Shown here in pieces: positions 33,963 to 41,865 of a stretch of DNA of 64,000 bases. Under the pieces are notes generated by a model. It was not told the origin of the DNA, ran no database searches, and was given only the letters and a program-made list of their open reading frames with translations. A program made the translations under genes and the position numbers. The number at the start of each line of letters is the position of its first letter. Position 1 is the stretch's first letter. Source of the DNA: a candidate division CSSED10-310 bacterium (GTDB lineage: Bacteria > CSSED10-310 > JAFGJC01); assembly GCA_016927905.1 (NCBI GenBank), contig JAFGLW010000001.1:1-64000 (forward strand). The letters are read 5' to 3'.

Positions 33963-35417
33963 TTAGTTCGAATATCCCAGTGCTTTCAGACCTTCATGGA
34001 CTTTCGAATCGATATTCTCGATTGATCCTGCTTCTCCATCCTTCCCGATGTGCCGGTACCACTCACTGCAAGCGCCGCGAAGCGTCTCAGCGATTTCAAA
34101 ATGACTGCGAATGCAGTTGACATGTTCATTTTCAAAACCGTCCATGCGGTATAATTCGGATTCGTTGGGATCGTCCCGATAGATGTATTTGTAATCTTCA
34201 GTCCGGACACAGAAAACACGTTTGGATCTCTGGTTCGGGAATTGTGGTTTCGTCTCGGCATAGAGAAATCGGTTATTGTTACCGACGCCCGGTCCAGGAT
34301 GAAGGAAATCGACACCATCCACCGGCATGTTTTCGAAACCCATTGTTGAAATTACGGAAGGAAAAATGTCGATGATATGCACCAGCTCGCTGGATATTCC
34401 CACGGTCCATTCCGCATTCTTCCCGCAAAACAACAGCGGTATGGCCAGAGAGGGTTCATAAACATTCGAACCGTGATCGAAATACAGGTCATGTTCCCCG
34501 AAATCTTCTCCATGGTCCGCGGTGATAACTGAAACCAGCGGGTGTATCCGGCATCCGGTCAAAGTCCTCATCAGTGTCCCGGTACACCGATCCACATATT
34601 TAATTTCTCCGCAATACATCGCGTGATACCAATCAATATCCGTGACGCCGTCCACTTTCTGGTAGGGCGGGATCAAAACGGTGTCCGGTATCTTGAGATT
34701 ATCGTCGCAGGGGGAATCGGGGATATAGAAACACCGGTCGATTTCTTTATCCGGCGCGTAGGGCCCGTGAGGGTCATAGAAGTGAACCCAGAGAAAGATG
34801 GGGGTGTCTTGATCCACGGTCTTCAACCAGTCGGTTACGGCTCTCAGGGTGGATTCCCCGTCTCGGATATTGAATTCATACTCCGGAAGAACGAGTTTGT
34901 TCTGCAGGTTACGATCCCCGTCGGAAGCGGATTCGAGAGGGCAGGGAGACAGTTTTTTCTGGGTTTGGGTGAGGGTATCGTCATAATGGGAAAAACCGCG
35001 ATTCAACCCGCAGATTCCGGCTTTCAGCGGGGCGCCACTGATGAATGCTGCTGTCTGATATCCGTGGGTTCTGAAAATTTCCTGGATCAGGATCGCTTCA
35101 TCCCGGATCCTTTTGAAATTGCTTCGAACGCCATGATGACTTGGATAGCGTCCGGTCAGCAGGGAAGCATGTGCGGGATTCGTATACGTTGCCGAACTCA
35201 TGCATCTGGAATAAAGCCGGTGGCGTTTGGAAAGGGAATCAATTTCAGGGGTAACCGGCATGGGAAATCCGTAACAGCCCAGATGATCCTGTCGAAGGGT
35301 ATCGATCGTGATCAGCAGTAGATCAACCGCCGGTTCCGGTTCATTGAAAACCCGGCAGCCGATCCCGGTATAAACCGAAACAAATATCAGGATCGATATG
35401 ATGCACCGGGATCTCAT
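33963..35417 (-). CDS. Sulfatase-like protein of the alkaline phosphatase superfamily
   Basis: A 484-residue exported protein (hydrophobic N-terminus ending near Cys21; a weak lipobox, so lipoprotein anchoring is possible). It has the sulfatase-fold metal site IDTLRQDHLGCYG (about 38-50), SLLTGRYPSHHGV (85-97), a central GPYAPD and the second metal motif TADHGEDFGEH. The nucleophile block that is C/S-x-P-S-R in true sulfatases reads T79-N-P-A-H here, so formylglycine cannot form; Thr79 could serve as nucleophile as in phosphodiesterase-type members. Substrate unknown. Divergent from ftcD and convergent with the tRNA cluster. Confidence 0.85.
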   Translation of the reverse strand: MRSRCIISILIFVSVYTGIGCRVFNEPEPAVDLLLITIDTLRQDHLGCYGFPMPVTPEIDSLSKRHRLYSRCMSSATYTNPAHASLLTGRYPSHHGVRSNFKRIRDEAILIQEIFRTHGYQTAAFISGAPLKAGICGLNRGFSHYDDTLTQTQKKLSPCPLESASDGDRNLQNKLVLPEYEFNIRDGESTLRAVTDWLKTVDQDTPIFLWVHFYDPHGPYAPDKEIDRCFYIPDSPCDDNLKIPDTVLIPPYQKVDGVTDIDWYHAMYCGEIKYVDRCTGTLMRTLTGCRIHPLVSVITADHGEDFGEHDLYFDHGSNVYEPSLAIPLLFCGKNAEWTVGISSELVHIIDIFPSVISTMGFENMPVDGVDFLHPGPGVGNNNRFLYAETKPQFPNQRSKRVFCVRTEDYKYIYRDDPNESELYRMDGFENEHVNCIRSHFEIAETLRGACSEWYRHIGKDGEAGSIENIDSKVHEGLKALGYSN

Positions 35418-35537
35418 CCCGGCCAGTTTACACGCTTTCAGGGTTTCCCGAAAGCAATATTTGCGGGTTGAGTCATTGTAGAATGAACGATATATTGGAA
35501 TTCAACATCCTTGATCTCTGCGACAGGAGGGTATTTC

Positions 35538-37238
35538 ATGGAACGGATTGTAGAGTGCGTACCGAATTTCAGTGAAGGAAAAAACAAGGCGACAATCGAA
35601 ACCATCTCACGTTCGATTTCGCAGATTTCCGGAGTGGAACTTCTGGATGTCGATCCCGGAGCAGACACGAACCGCACCGTGGTCACCTTTGTCGGAAATC
35701 CGGATGCTGCAGCGGAAGCAGCGTTCCGGGCAATCGAAACTGCGTCAAAACTGATTGATATGTCGAAGCACCATGGCGCGCATCCCAGAATGGGAGCCAC
35801 CGATGTATGTCCGTTCATCCCCGTCAGCGGATTGAGTATTGAGGATTGTATCGAGCTGGCCCGGAAACTGGGGCGACGGGTCGGAGACGAATTGGGCATT
35901 CCGGTTTATCTTTATGAATATGCGGCTTCAGTAGCGGATCGCAGGAATCTGGCGGATATCCGCAAAGGTGAATATGAAGGATTACCCGAGAAACTGATCG
36001 ACCCCGAATGGAAACCGGATTTCGGACCCTCCCGTTTCAATCCCCAAACCGGCGCTACGGTTATTGGCGTCCGGAAATTTCTGATTGCTTACAATGTGAA
36101 TTTGAATACCCGCAGCCGACGGTTGGCTCACAACATCGCTCTGGATATCCGGGAAAAAGGCCGTTGGCTCAAAGACGATGACGGCAAAATCATGAAAAAG
36201 GATGGTAGCGGCAAAATCCGTAAGGAAGGTCTTCTGAAAGAATGCAAAGCGGTTGGATGGTATATCGATGAATATGACCGGGCCCAGGTATCCATCAATC
36301 TGACCGATTACGACATTACCCCGCCGCACCTTGCTTTTGACACCTGCGTCAGGGTTGCCCAGCAGTATGGTTTAAGAGTGACTGGCAGCGAACTGGTCGG
36401 CCTGATACCCAGAGAAGCGGTGCTGAGAGCCGGGCGGCATTATCTGGCATGCCAGGGAATGTCCACGGGAATTCCGGAAAAAATGATTGTGGATACGGCC
36501 ATCCAGTCGATGGGATTGAACGAAATCACACCGTTCAATCCCCGTGAAAAAATCATCGAATATCGAATCGCAAAGAGCGAATCCTCAAAGCTTGTCGGTA
36601 TGACCTGCAGGGATTTCGTCGATGAGCTTTCCACCGATTCGCCCGCTCCCGGAGGCGGATCCGTCGCCGCGCTCTGCGGTTCGCTTGGCGCTGCACTGTC
36701 GGCCATGGTCGCCAATCTGACGGTGGAAAAGAAAGGTTTTGAGACAATACGGGAAACCATGATCAAGACGGCGGATTCCGCTCAGGCACTCAAGGATGAA
36801 TTCCTGAGAGACGTGGACCGGGACACCTCAGCTTTCAACGATCTCATGACATGTTTCGGATTGCCCAAGTCGACATCGGAACAGCGGGAACATCGCGATG
36901 CAGCCATAGAGAAGGCAACCCGTTCCGCCATCATGGTTCCTCTGAATGTCCTCAATCGAACCCTCGATGTGATGAATCTTACTAAAACGGTGGCTCGAAA
37001 CGGAAATCCCAATTCCATATCCGATTCCGGAGTGTCGGCTCTCGCGGCCCTTGCGGCGGGTGAAGGTGCCTATTATAACGTGATCATCAATCTGGAGAAT
37101 GTACGGGATGAAAGTTATGCCGATGAAATCAGATCCCAGGCGGATGCCGCTCGATTTCAGCTGCACACACGCGCCGCGGAAATATCGGAAATCGTGACTG
37201 GTAAACTGAAGATCAAGCCAATCAGAATGTCACCTTGA
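35538..37238 (+). CDS. ftcD: Glutamate formimidoyltransferase / formimido-THF cyclodeaminase (fused)
   Basis: A 566-residue bifunctional enzyme. The N-terminal part (about 1-300) transfers the formimino group from formiminoglutamate to THF; catalytic His82 is in KHHGAHPRMGATD. The C-terminal part (about 365-566, beginning FVDELSTDSPAPGGGSVAALCG) deaminates and cyclises the product to methenyl-THF. The fused arrangement matches animal FTCD; many bacteria use only one domain. ATG 35538 follows AGGAGGG. No other histidine-degradation (hut) gene is visible, so it may serve one-carbon supply or purine fermentation. Confidence 0.95.
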   Translation: MERIVECVPNFSEGKNKATIETISRSISQISGVELLDVDPGADTNRTVVTFVGNPDAAAEAAFRAIETASKLIDMSKHHGAHPRMGATDVCPFIPVSGLSIEDCIELARKLGRRVGDELGIPVYLYEYAASVADRRNLADIRKGEYEGLPEKLIDPEWKPDFGPSRFNPQTGATVIGVRKFLIAYNVNLNTRSRRLAHNIALDIREKGRWLKDDDGKIMKKDGSGKIRKEGLLKECKAVGWYIDEYDRAQVSINLTDYDITPPHLAFDTCVRVAQQYGLRVTGSELVGLIPREAVLRAGRHYLACQGMSTGIPEKMIVDTAIQSMGLNEITPFNPREKIIEYRIAKSESSKLVGMTCRDFVDELSTDSPAPGGGSVAALCGSLGAALSAMVANLTVEKKGFETIRETMIKTADSAQALKDEFLRDVDRDTSAFNDLMTCFGLPKSTSEQREHRDAAIEKATRSAIMVPLNVLNRTLDVMNLTKTVARNGNPNSISDSGVSALAALAAGEGAYYNVIINLENVRDESYADEIRSQADAARFQLHTRAAEISEIVTGKLKIKPIRMSP

Positions 37239-37344
37239 TTGTCCGGACCAGATGACACACCGGAGAAATGCTTCCGTTTCAAGCTCCGCAGTAAGCACAA
37301 TCTGATAAGTATTTCAGCTTCAATTACAGATCTGTTTTATAAAA

Positions 37345-37360
37345 TGGCATGTTAATTGCT
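37345..37360 (+). promoter_or_regulatory. Sigma-54 promoter of the beta-barrel protein gene
   Basis: TGGCATGTTAATTGCT matches the -24/-12 consensus with GG and GC 10 bases apart; only the sixth base (T for C) deviates. Predicted start near 37371, about 36 bases before the ATG. It is the second such site in the window. Confidence 0.75.
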
Positions 37361-37406
37361 CTTCCAATGAACGGATCAGTGGTTTATAACCATGGAGGAA
37401 AGTCAG

Positions 37407-38045
37407 ATGAAACCTGCGATCATCGTTGGAAATTTCACAGTCATTCTATCGTTGGTTGTTTGTTCCGGTGCCGGTGCCTGGTGGAGCAGGGGTGAAGTTC
37501 GGATCACCCCCTTTCTCGGTTATACCCTGGGCGGAGAATTCCACGATTATTACGATCCTTATTATTGTGCGGATATCAACCTGGATAATGGACCCACCTG
37601 GGGTGTTCGGTTCGGTGTCGGCCTGGGCGGATCCACAGCGCTTGAGTTCAGTTTCGCTCACATGATGTCGGAATTTTATTCAGGAGATCCGGATGGATTT
37701 TTTGGAGAAGATTACGAAAAAATTTGCGATGCCGACCTCTTCATACTGCAGATGAACCTGCTGTTCGACCTGGGTAGAGATCCGGTGTCGCCCTATTTCA
37801 CGTTTGGTATGGGCGCAACCCAATTCGAAATGGACAGGGGAACTGATGAAACCAGGTTCACCGTGAACATGGCGGGTGGACTTAACGTCAAAATAAACGC
37901 TTACATGCATATCAGAAGCGAGCTGCGGGGCTATTTGATCTATATCGAAAGTGGCGATTATTACGATGATTATTATTACGATTGCGACGACTGGGAGTAT
38001 CTGTACAATCTGGAGGCCACCCTCGGGCTTTCGTTCAGGATCTGA
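37407..38045 (+). CDS. Outer-membrane beta-barrel protein
   Basis: A 212-residue exported protein: signal peptide about residues 1-24 (MKPAIIVGNFTVILSLVV...GAGAW), then alternating polar/hydrophobic strands such as VRITPFLGYTLGGEF, WGVRFGVGLGGSTALEFSF and YFTFGMGATQFE, ending in LEATLGLSFRI with a hydrophobic C-terminal strand. This is the pattern of a small eight-stranded OmpA/OmpW-like barrel. Rich in Tyr and Asp (DYYDDYYYDCDDWEY). ATG 37407 follows GGAGGA at 7 bases. Expression from a sigma-54 promoter suggests condition-dependent use. Function unknown. Confidence 0.82.
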   Translation: MKPAIIVGNFTVILSLVVCSGAGAWWSRGEVRITPFLGYTLGGEFHDYYDPYYCADINLDNGPTWGVRFGVGLGGSTALEFSFAHMMSEFYSGDPDGFFGEDYEKICDADLFILQMNLLFDLGRDPVSPYFTFGMGATQFEMDRGTDETRFTVNMAGGLNVKINAYMHIRSELRGYLIYIESGDYYDDYYYDCDDWEYLYNLEATLGLSFRI

Positions 38046-38184
38046 CTGTTTGTGGATCCGGACGTTTTTCTGGTTGTTATGCCGCCGTTATGCTAAATTG
38101 ATCTGAAGGATTCAGGGCGGATGCAACGCCTGATGGATTTGCATGAACCTGTCCTGAATATTTTTAACCCGGACAGAAGGGCCA

Positions 38185-39489
38185 ATGAAAAACTCAAAAG
38201 TTGCAATTTTAAGAACATCCCCGGCAACATACCTGGCCGATATGCATCGGCTGATGAATCTTGCGCAATATCAATCTCATCTTCCCAAAGACCGCGACAC
38301 CGCCCTTAAAATCAACATAAGCTGGCATTTCTTTTTTCCGGGGAGTTCCACAACCCCCTGGCAGCTTGACGGGGTGATCCGCGCCATGAAAAAGGACGGA
38401 TTCAATCCGAATCTCATTCATGGCTGTCACAACCGGACGGTCGTGATCGATTCGCATCTGGGTGAGCGTGAAAACAAGCAGGTGAATGTGACCGATGCGC
38501 ACAATCTGCGTAACATCCATTTGTATGAAGGCGATGAGAAATGGATTCACATTCGGGATGCCGTGGGTGATCTGGCGGATGATTTCCTGGCCTTGAACAA
38601 GGTGTATCCAAAAGGATTCATGATTCCCAGTCGTTTTATCGGCGAAAACATCATACACCTTCCCACGGTCAAGACGCATGTATTCACCACTACGACCGGT
38701 GCAATGAAAAACGCATTCGGGGGATTGCTGAACGAAAAGCGGCATTGGACGCACCCGGTGATTCATGAAACGCTGGTGGATCTCCTGATGATCCAGAAAA
38801 AGATCCATCCGGGAGTATTTGCGGTCATGGATGGAACGTTTGCGGGAGACGGGCCGGGCCCGCGCTGTATGATTCCCCATGTCAAAAACGTAATTCTGGC
38901 TTCTGCCGATCAGGTGGCGATCGATGCGGTTGCGGCGAAACTCATGGGATTCGATCCGCTGAGGGATATCAAATTCATCCGGTTGGCTCATGAGAAAGAG
39001 CTTGGATGCGGCGATCCCCGATTGATCGAAATCGAAGGGGATGCGGATGCTGCCGAGGAGAACTGGCGGTTCAACGGACCTTTCAAGAAAATGACATTTG
39101 CAAGCAGAATGCAGCACAGAATTTACTGGGGTTCTCTGAAGAAGCCCCTGGAATGGTCATTGAAAACTTTTCTGGCTCCCTGGGCTTATATTGCCAGCGT
39201 TCTGTATCATGATACATTCTGGTACCCGACCCATCAGGAAATTCTCAGAAAAACCCTGACCAGCGACTGGGGCAGGCTTTTTAACAACTGGGACGAACTG
39301 GCTCTTCCACCGGATGATCTATCCACACCCGGATGGGCGGATGTGGGAACCGAACCTCTGGAATTGAAACAGGAAAGTCTGAAACTGGTGGCAAAATCAT
39401 TCAAGATACTGGGGAAATGCATTATTGAGGCACCGGAATTCGGTGCGAAGAAACGCCGGAAAAATGCCGAGGGACCTGTTCGAAAGTAA
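38185..39489 (+). CDS. DUF362 family protein
   Basis: A 434-residue protein with the DUF362 pattern: VAILRTSPATY at the N-terminus, LKINISWHFFFPGSSTTPWQ, VIHLPTVKTHVFTTTTGAMKNAFGGLL and VFAVMDGTFAGDGPGPR. The ferredoxin-type iron-sulfur domain often fused to DUF362 is missing; instead a ~130-residue tail with hydrophobic segments (LKTFLAPWAYIASVLY) follows, perhaps membrane-associated. The family's biochemical role is not established. rarA overlaps its 3' end. Confidence 0.8.
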   Translation: MKNSKVAILRTSPATYLADMHRLMNLAQYQSHLPKDRDTALKINISWHFFFPGSSTTPWQLDGVIRAMKKDGFNPNLIHGCHNRTVVIDSHLGERENKQVNVTDAHNLRNIHLYEGDEKWIHIRDAVGDLADDFLALNKVYPKGFMIPSRFIGENIIHLPTVKTHVFTTTTGAMKNAFGGLLNEKRHWTHPVIHETLVDLLMIQKKIHPGVFAVMDGTFAGDGPGPRCMIPHVKNVILASADQVAIDAVAAKLMGFDPLRDIKFIRLAHEKELGCGDPRLIEIEGDADAAEENWRFNGPFKKMTFASRMQHRIYWGSLKKPLEWSLKTFLAPWAYIASVLYHDTFWYPTHQEILRKTLTSDWGRLFNNWDELALPPDDLSTPGWADVGTEPLELKQESLKLVAKSFKILGKCIIEAPEFGAKKRRKNAEGPVRK

Positions 39490-40849
39490 CCAAAATCATC
39501 CCCACGAGGGATCTGTCCCCCTGGCCGAGAGAATGCGTCCCGTTACCATCGGTGAGTTTGTGGGGCAAGAACACCTTATCGGGCCCGGAAAACCCCTTCG
39601 CAGGGTCATCGAGAATGGCCTTAGAAGTTCCCTGATCTTCTGGGGTCCCGCGGGTTCGGGAAAAACAAGCCTGGCCAGGCTGCTGGCCCGGAACACCCGG
39701 GCTCATTTCGTCGAGTTCTCTGCTGTTCTTTCCGGAATAAAGCAGATCAAGGATGTCATCAAAACGGCTGAGTACCTGAAATCCCAGAAGAGTCTGCCCA
39801 CCATATTGTTCATCGACGAGATCCACCGGTTCAACAAAGCTCAGCAGGACGCATTTTTGCCCTGTGTGGAAAACGGCACCATCCTGCTTCTGGGCGCAAC
39901 AACCGAGAATCCCTCGTTCGAAGTTATCTCGGCTTTGCTTTCCCGGTCCCGGGTGTTTACACTGAAACCGCTTTCCAAAGAAAACATCATTTCACTGATC
40001 CAGCGGGTTATTCTAGATCCGCGCAGCGGGATGGCGGATGGATCCCTGCAGATCGACCCGGATGTTCCCATAATGCTGGCCGAGCTGTCCGGGGGAGATG
40101 CCAGGGTGGCGCTCAGCACCCTTGAATTTGCCTGGGGGCTCGCATCAGAAGACGATCGGGGTATCCGGACGATCACCGGGGAACGGATCGCGGAAGCACT
40201 TGAGAAAAAACCAGTTCAATACGACAGGTCGGGTGAGCATCATTTCAACATGATTTCCGCATTCCACAAAAGCCTGAGGGGTTCCGATCCCCAGGCGGCG
40301 CTGTATTGGCTGGCCCGCATGCTGGACGGCGGGGAAGATCCTCTGTATATATGCCGCCGGATGGTCCGGTTTGCATCGGAAGATATCGGGCTTGCGGACC
40401 CGAGAGCTTTGACCATTTCAATTGCAGCCAGAGATGCCTATCATTTTCTGGGATCACCCGAAGGTGATCTGGCACTGGCTGAATGTGCCATATATCTGGC
40501 CACCGCACCCAAATCCAATCGCAGCGACCGGGCGTTTCAGAGAGCCTTGGAATCAGCCCGTAATACATCGGATCTGCCGGTTCCCCTTGCGATCCGGAAT
40601 GCGCCAACCCGGATGATGCAATCGATGGGATACGGAAATGGATATCGGTATGATCATGATGCCCCGGACGGGTACGCAGGCCAGGAGTTTTTGCCTTCCC
40701 AGCTTTCCGGAACGGTTTATTACGAACCCGGAAACATGGGATTTGAGATGGAGATTTCCAGGCGACTGGATTGGTGGCTGAAGCGTAGGCAGGAGCTGCG
40801 ATCGGAAGGCGAATCATCAGCCGGAAATAAACCCAAAAATAACTCTTGA
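39464..40849 (+). CDS. rarA: Replication-associated recombination protein A
   Basis: A 461-residue AAA+ ATPase of the RarA/MgsA family that acts at stalled replication forks. N-terminal LAERMRPVTIGEFVGQEHLIG, Walker A WGPAGSGKTSLARL, Walker B ILFIDEIHRFNKAQQDAFLP, sensor-1 GATTENPSFEV, and the C-terminal tetramerisation part with EDIGLADPRAL, ALYWLARMLDGGEDP and YGNGYRYDHDAPDGY are all standard. ATG 39464 is used although it overlaps the DUF362 gene by 26 bases. Confidence 0.95.
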   Translation: MPRDLFESNQNHPHEGSVPLAERMRPVTIGEFVGQEHLIGPGKPLRRVIENGLRSSLIFWGPAGSGKTSLARLLARNTRAHFVEFSAVLSGIKQIKDVIKTAEYLKSQKSLPTILFIDEIHRFNKAQQDAFLPCVENGTILLLGATTENPSFEVISALLSRSRVFTLKPLSKENIISLIQRVILDPRSGMADGSLQIDPDVPIMLAELSGGDARVALSTLEFAWGLASEDDRGIRTITGERIAEALEKKPVQYDRSGEHHFNMISAFHKSLRGSDPQAALYWLARMLDGGEDPLYICRRMVRFASEDIGLADPRALTISIAARDAYHFLGSPEGDLALAECAIYLATAPKSNRSDRAFQRALESARNTSDLPVPLAIRNAPTRMMQSMGYGNGYRYDHDAPDGYAGQEFLPSQLSGTVYYEPGNMGFEMEISRRLDWWLKRRQELRSEGESSAGNKPKNNS

Positions 40850-40875
40850 CAAATCAATCATATTTTTAATATATC
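40846..40875 (+). promoter_or_regulatory. Promoter of sahR-ahcY
   Basis: A perfect TTGACA (40846-40851) is followed after 18 bases by TATATC (40870-40875); TAATAT at 40867-40872 with 15 bases is an alternative -10. The -10 region runs into the palindromic operator. Confidence 0.6.
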
Positions 40876-40896
40876 AAGTTATCAAGATTTCTTGAT
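40871..40896 (+). promoter_or_regulatory. Palindromic operator, probably bound by SahR
   Basis: ATCAAGA-TT-TCTTGAT (40881-40896) is a perfect 7-2-7 palindrome, and an additional ATATCAAG half-site stands just before it at 40871-40878. It covers the -10/start region, 13 bases before the ATG of the ArsR-type gene, so binding should repress that promoter. Autoregulation is inference. I did not find the same palindrome elsewhere in the window. Confidence 0.7.
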
Positions 40897-40909
40897 ATAG
40901 GAAAATGGA

Positions 40910-41830
40910 ATGATAACTTTTTTAAAGAGCATAGCCAATGATTCCCGGCTGGACATAATTGCGGCTTTGATGTACGGGGAATTTTCGGTGATGGAAATTG
41001 TTCGGATCTTGTCGATGGGGCAGAGCAGGATTTCGCGTCATCTTCGCATCCTTCAAGATTCGGGAATACTCAAACAACGGCGGGAGGGCAGCCGGGTTTT
41101 CTATTCGCTGGACAAAGCCGGTAACAGGGAAATGATGGACGTTCTGATTCGCTGGATTAAAGGTGAAAAAAGATTCGAGGGTATTCAGAATTCAGTCGGT
41201 CTTGTTTTGGAGCAGCGTAGATTGCGGAGTCAGGTGTTTTTTTCAAAAATGGCCGATCAATGGTCTTTTCTGAAAAATCGGTATCTGGATGAAGAATCTT
41301 TACGGAAGGTGATGCAGGAAGCGATTTCCAAGGTCGGCGTTTTGGCGGATCTGGGATGTGGAACCGGGGAGACTCTGAAGGTGTTGATGGGTCGTGCGGA
41401 ACAGCTGATCGGTGTCGACAATTCTCCGGAAATGCTTCAGGCTGCCGCAAGAAATCTCCAACTGGTGTCGACCCGGTCCGTTGATTTGAGATTGGGTGAT
41501 TTGGAGCATTTGCCCATGCGGGACTGTGAAGCGGATGTATTGGTGGCATCCCTGGTTCTCCATCATCTGGCAAGACCGGAATCCGTTTTCGCTGAATTTT
41601 TCAGAGTGTTGCGGCCGCGGGGCCGCGTTGTGTTGATTGAGTTTGAAGAGCATGACGATGCGGCAGCGTGTGAATCGATGGGTGATCTCTGGTTTGGTTT
41701 CTCAAGGCGGAATTTGAAAGACTGGATGATTTCGGCAGGGATGAAAAGTGTTCGCGCGGTTTCAGTTCCGGGTGGCCGAAACCGGATGAAACTGCTCAAG
41801 GTTACGGGAATCAAGCCATTCGAATCCTGA
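40910..41830 (+). CDS. sahR: SahR-like ArsR regulator fused to SAM methyltransferase domain
   Basis: A 306-residue two-domain protein. Residues 1-85 are an ArsR winged helix (SRLDIIAALMYGEFSVMEIV, QSRISRHLRILQDSGILKQRR, wing EGSRVFYSL). Residues about 120-300 form a class I SAM-dependent methyltransferase fold with motif I VLADLGCGTGETL near 144-156, then LIGVDNSPEML and VLRPRGRVVLIEF. This architecture directly before ahcY matches SahR, a repressor known from Proteobacteria that senses S-adenosylhomocysteine to control the SAM cycle. Whether the methyltransferase domain is catalytic or only a ligand sensor is unknown. Confidence 0.85.
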   Translation: MITFLKSIANDSRLDIIAALMYGEFSVMEIVRILSMGQSRISRHLRILQDSGILKQRREGSRVFYSLDKAGNREMMDVLIRWIKGEKRFEGIQNSVGLVLEQRRLRSQVFFSKMADQWSFLKNRYLDEESLRKVMQEAISKVGVLADLGCGTGETLKVLMGRAEQLIGVDNSPEMLQAAARNLQLVSTRSVDLRLGDLEHLPMRDCEADVLVASLVLHHLARPESVFAEFFRVLRPRGRVVLIEFEEHDDAAACESMGDLWFGFSRRNLKDWMISAGMKSVRAVSVPGGRNRMKLLKVTGIKPFES

Positions 41831-41865
41831 AAAGCATGGGGATATTCAGATGAATGGGAGGGAAA

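Noticed and set aside
34542-35321. 259-codon open frame on the plus strand
   Set aside because: Antisense to the sulfatase-like gene, whose motifs are clear; the plus-strand frame is a by-product of codon use.
35438-35899. 153-codon open frame on the minus strand
   Set aside because: Lies across the start of ftcD on the opposite strand and has no ribosome binding site or recognisable domain.
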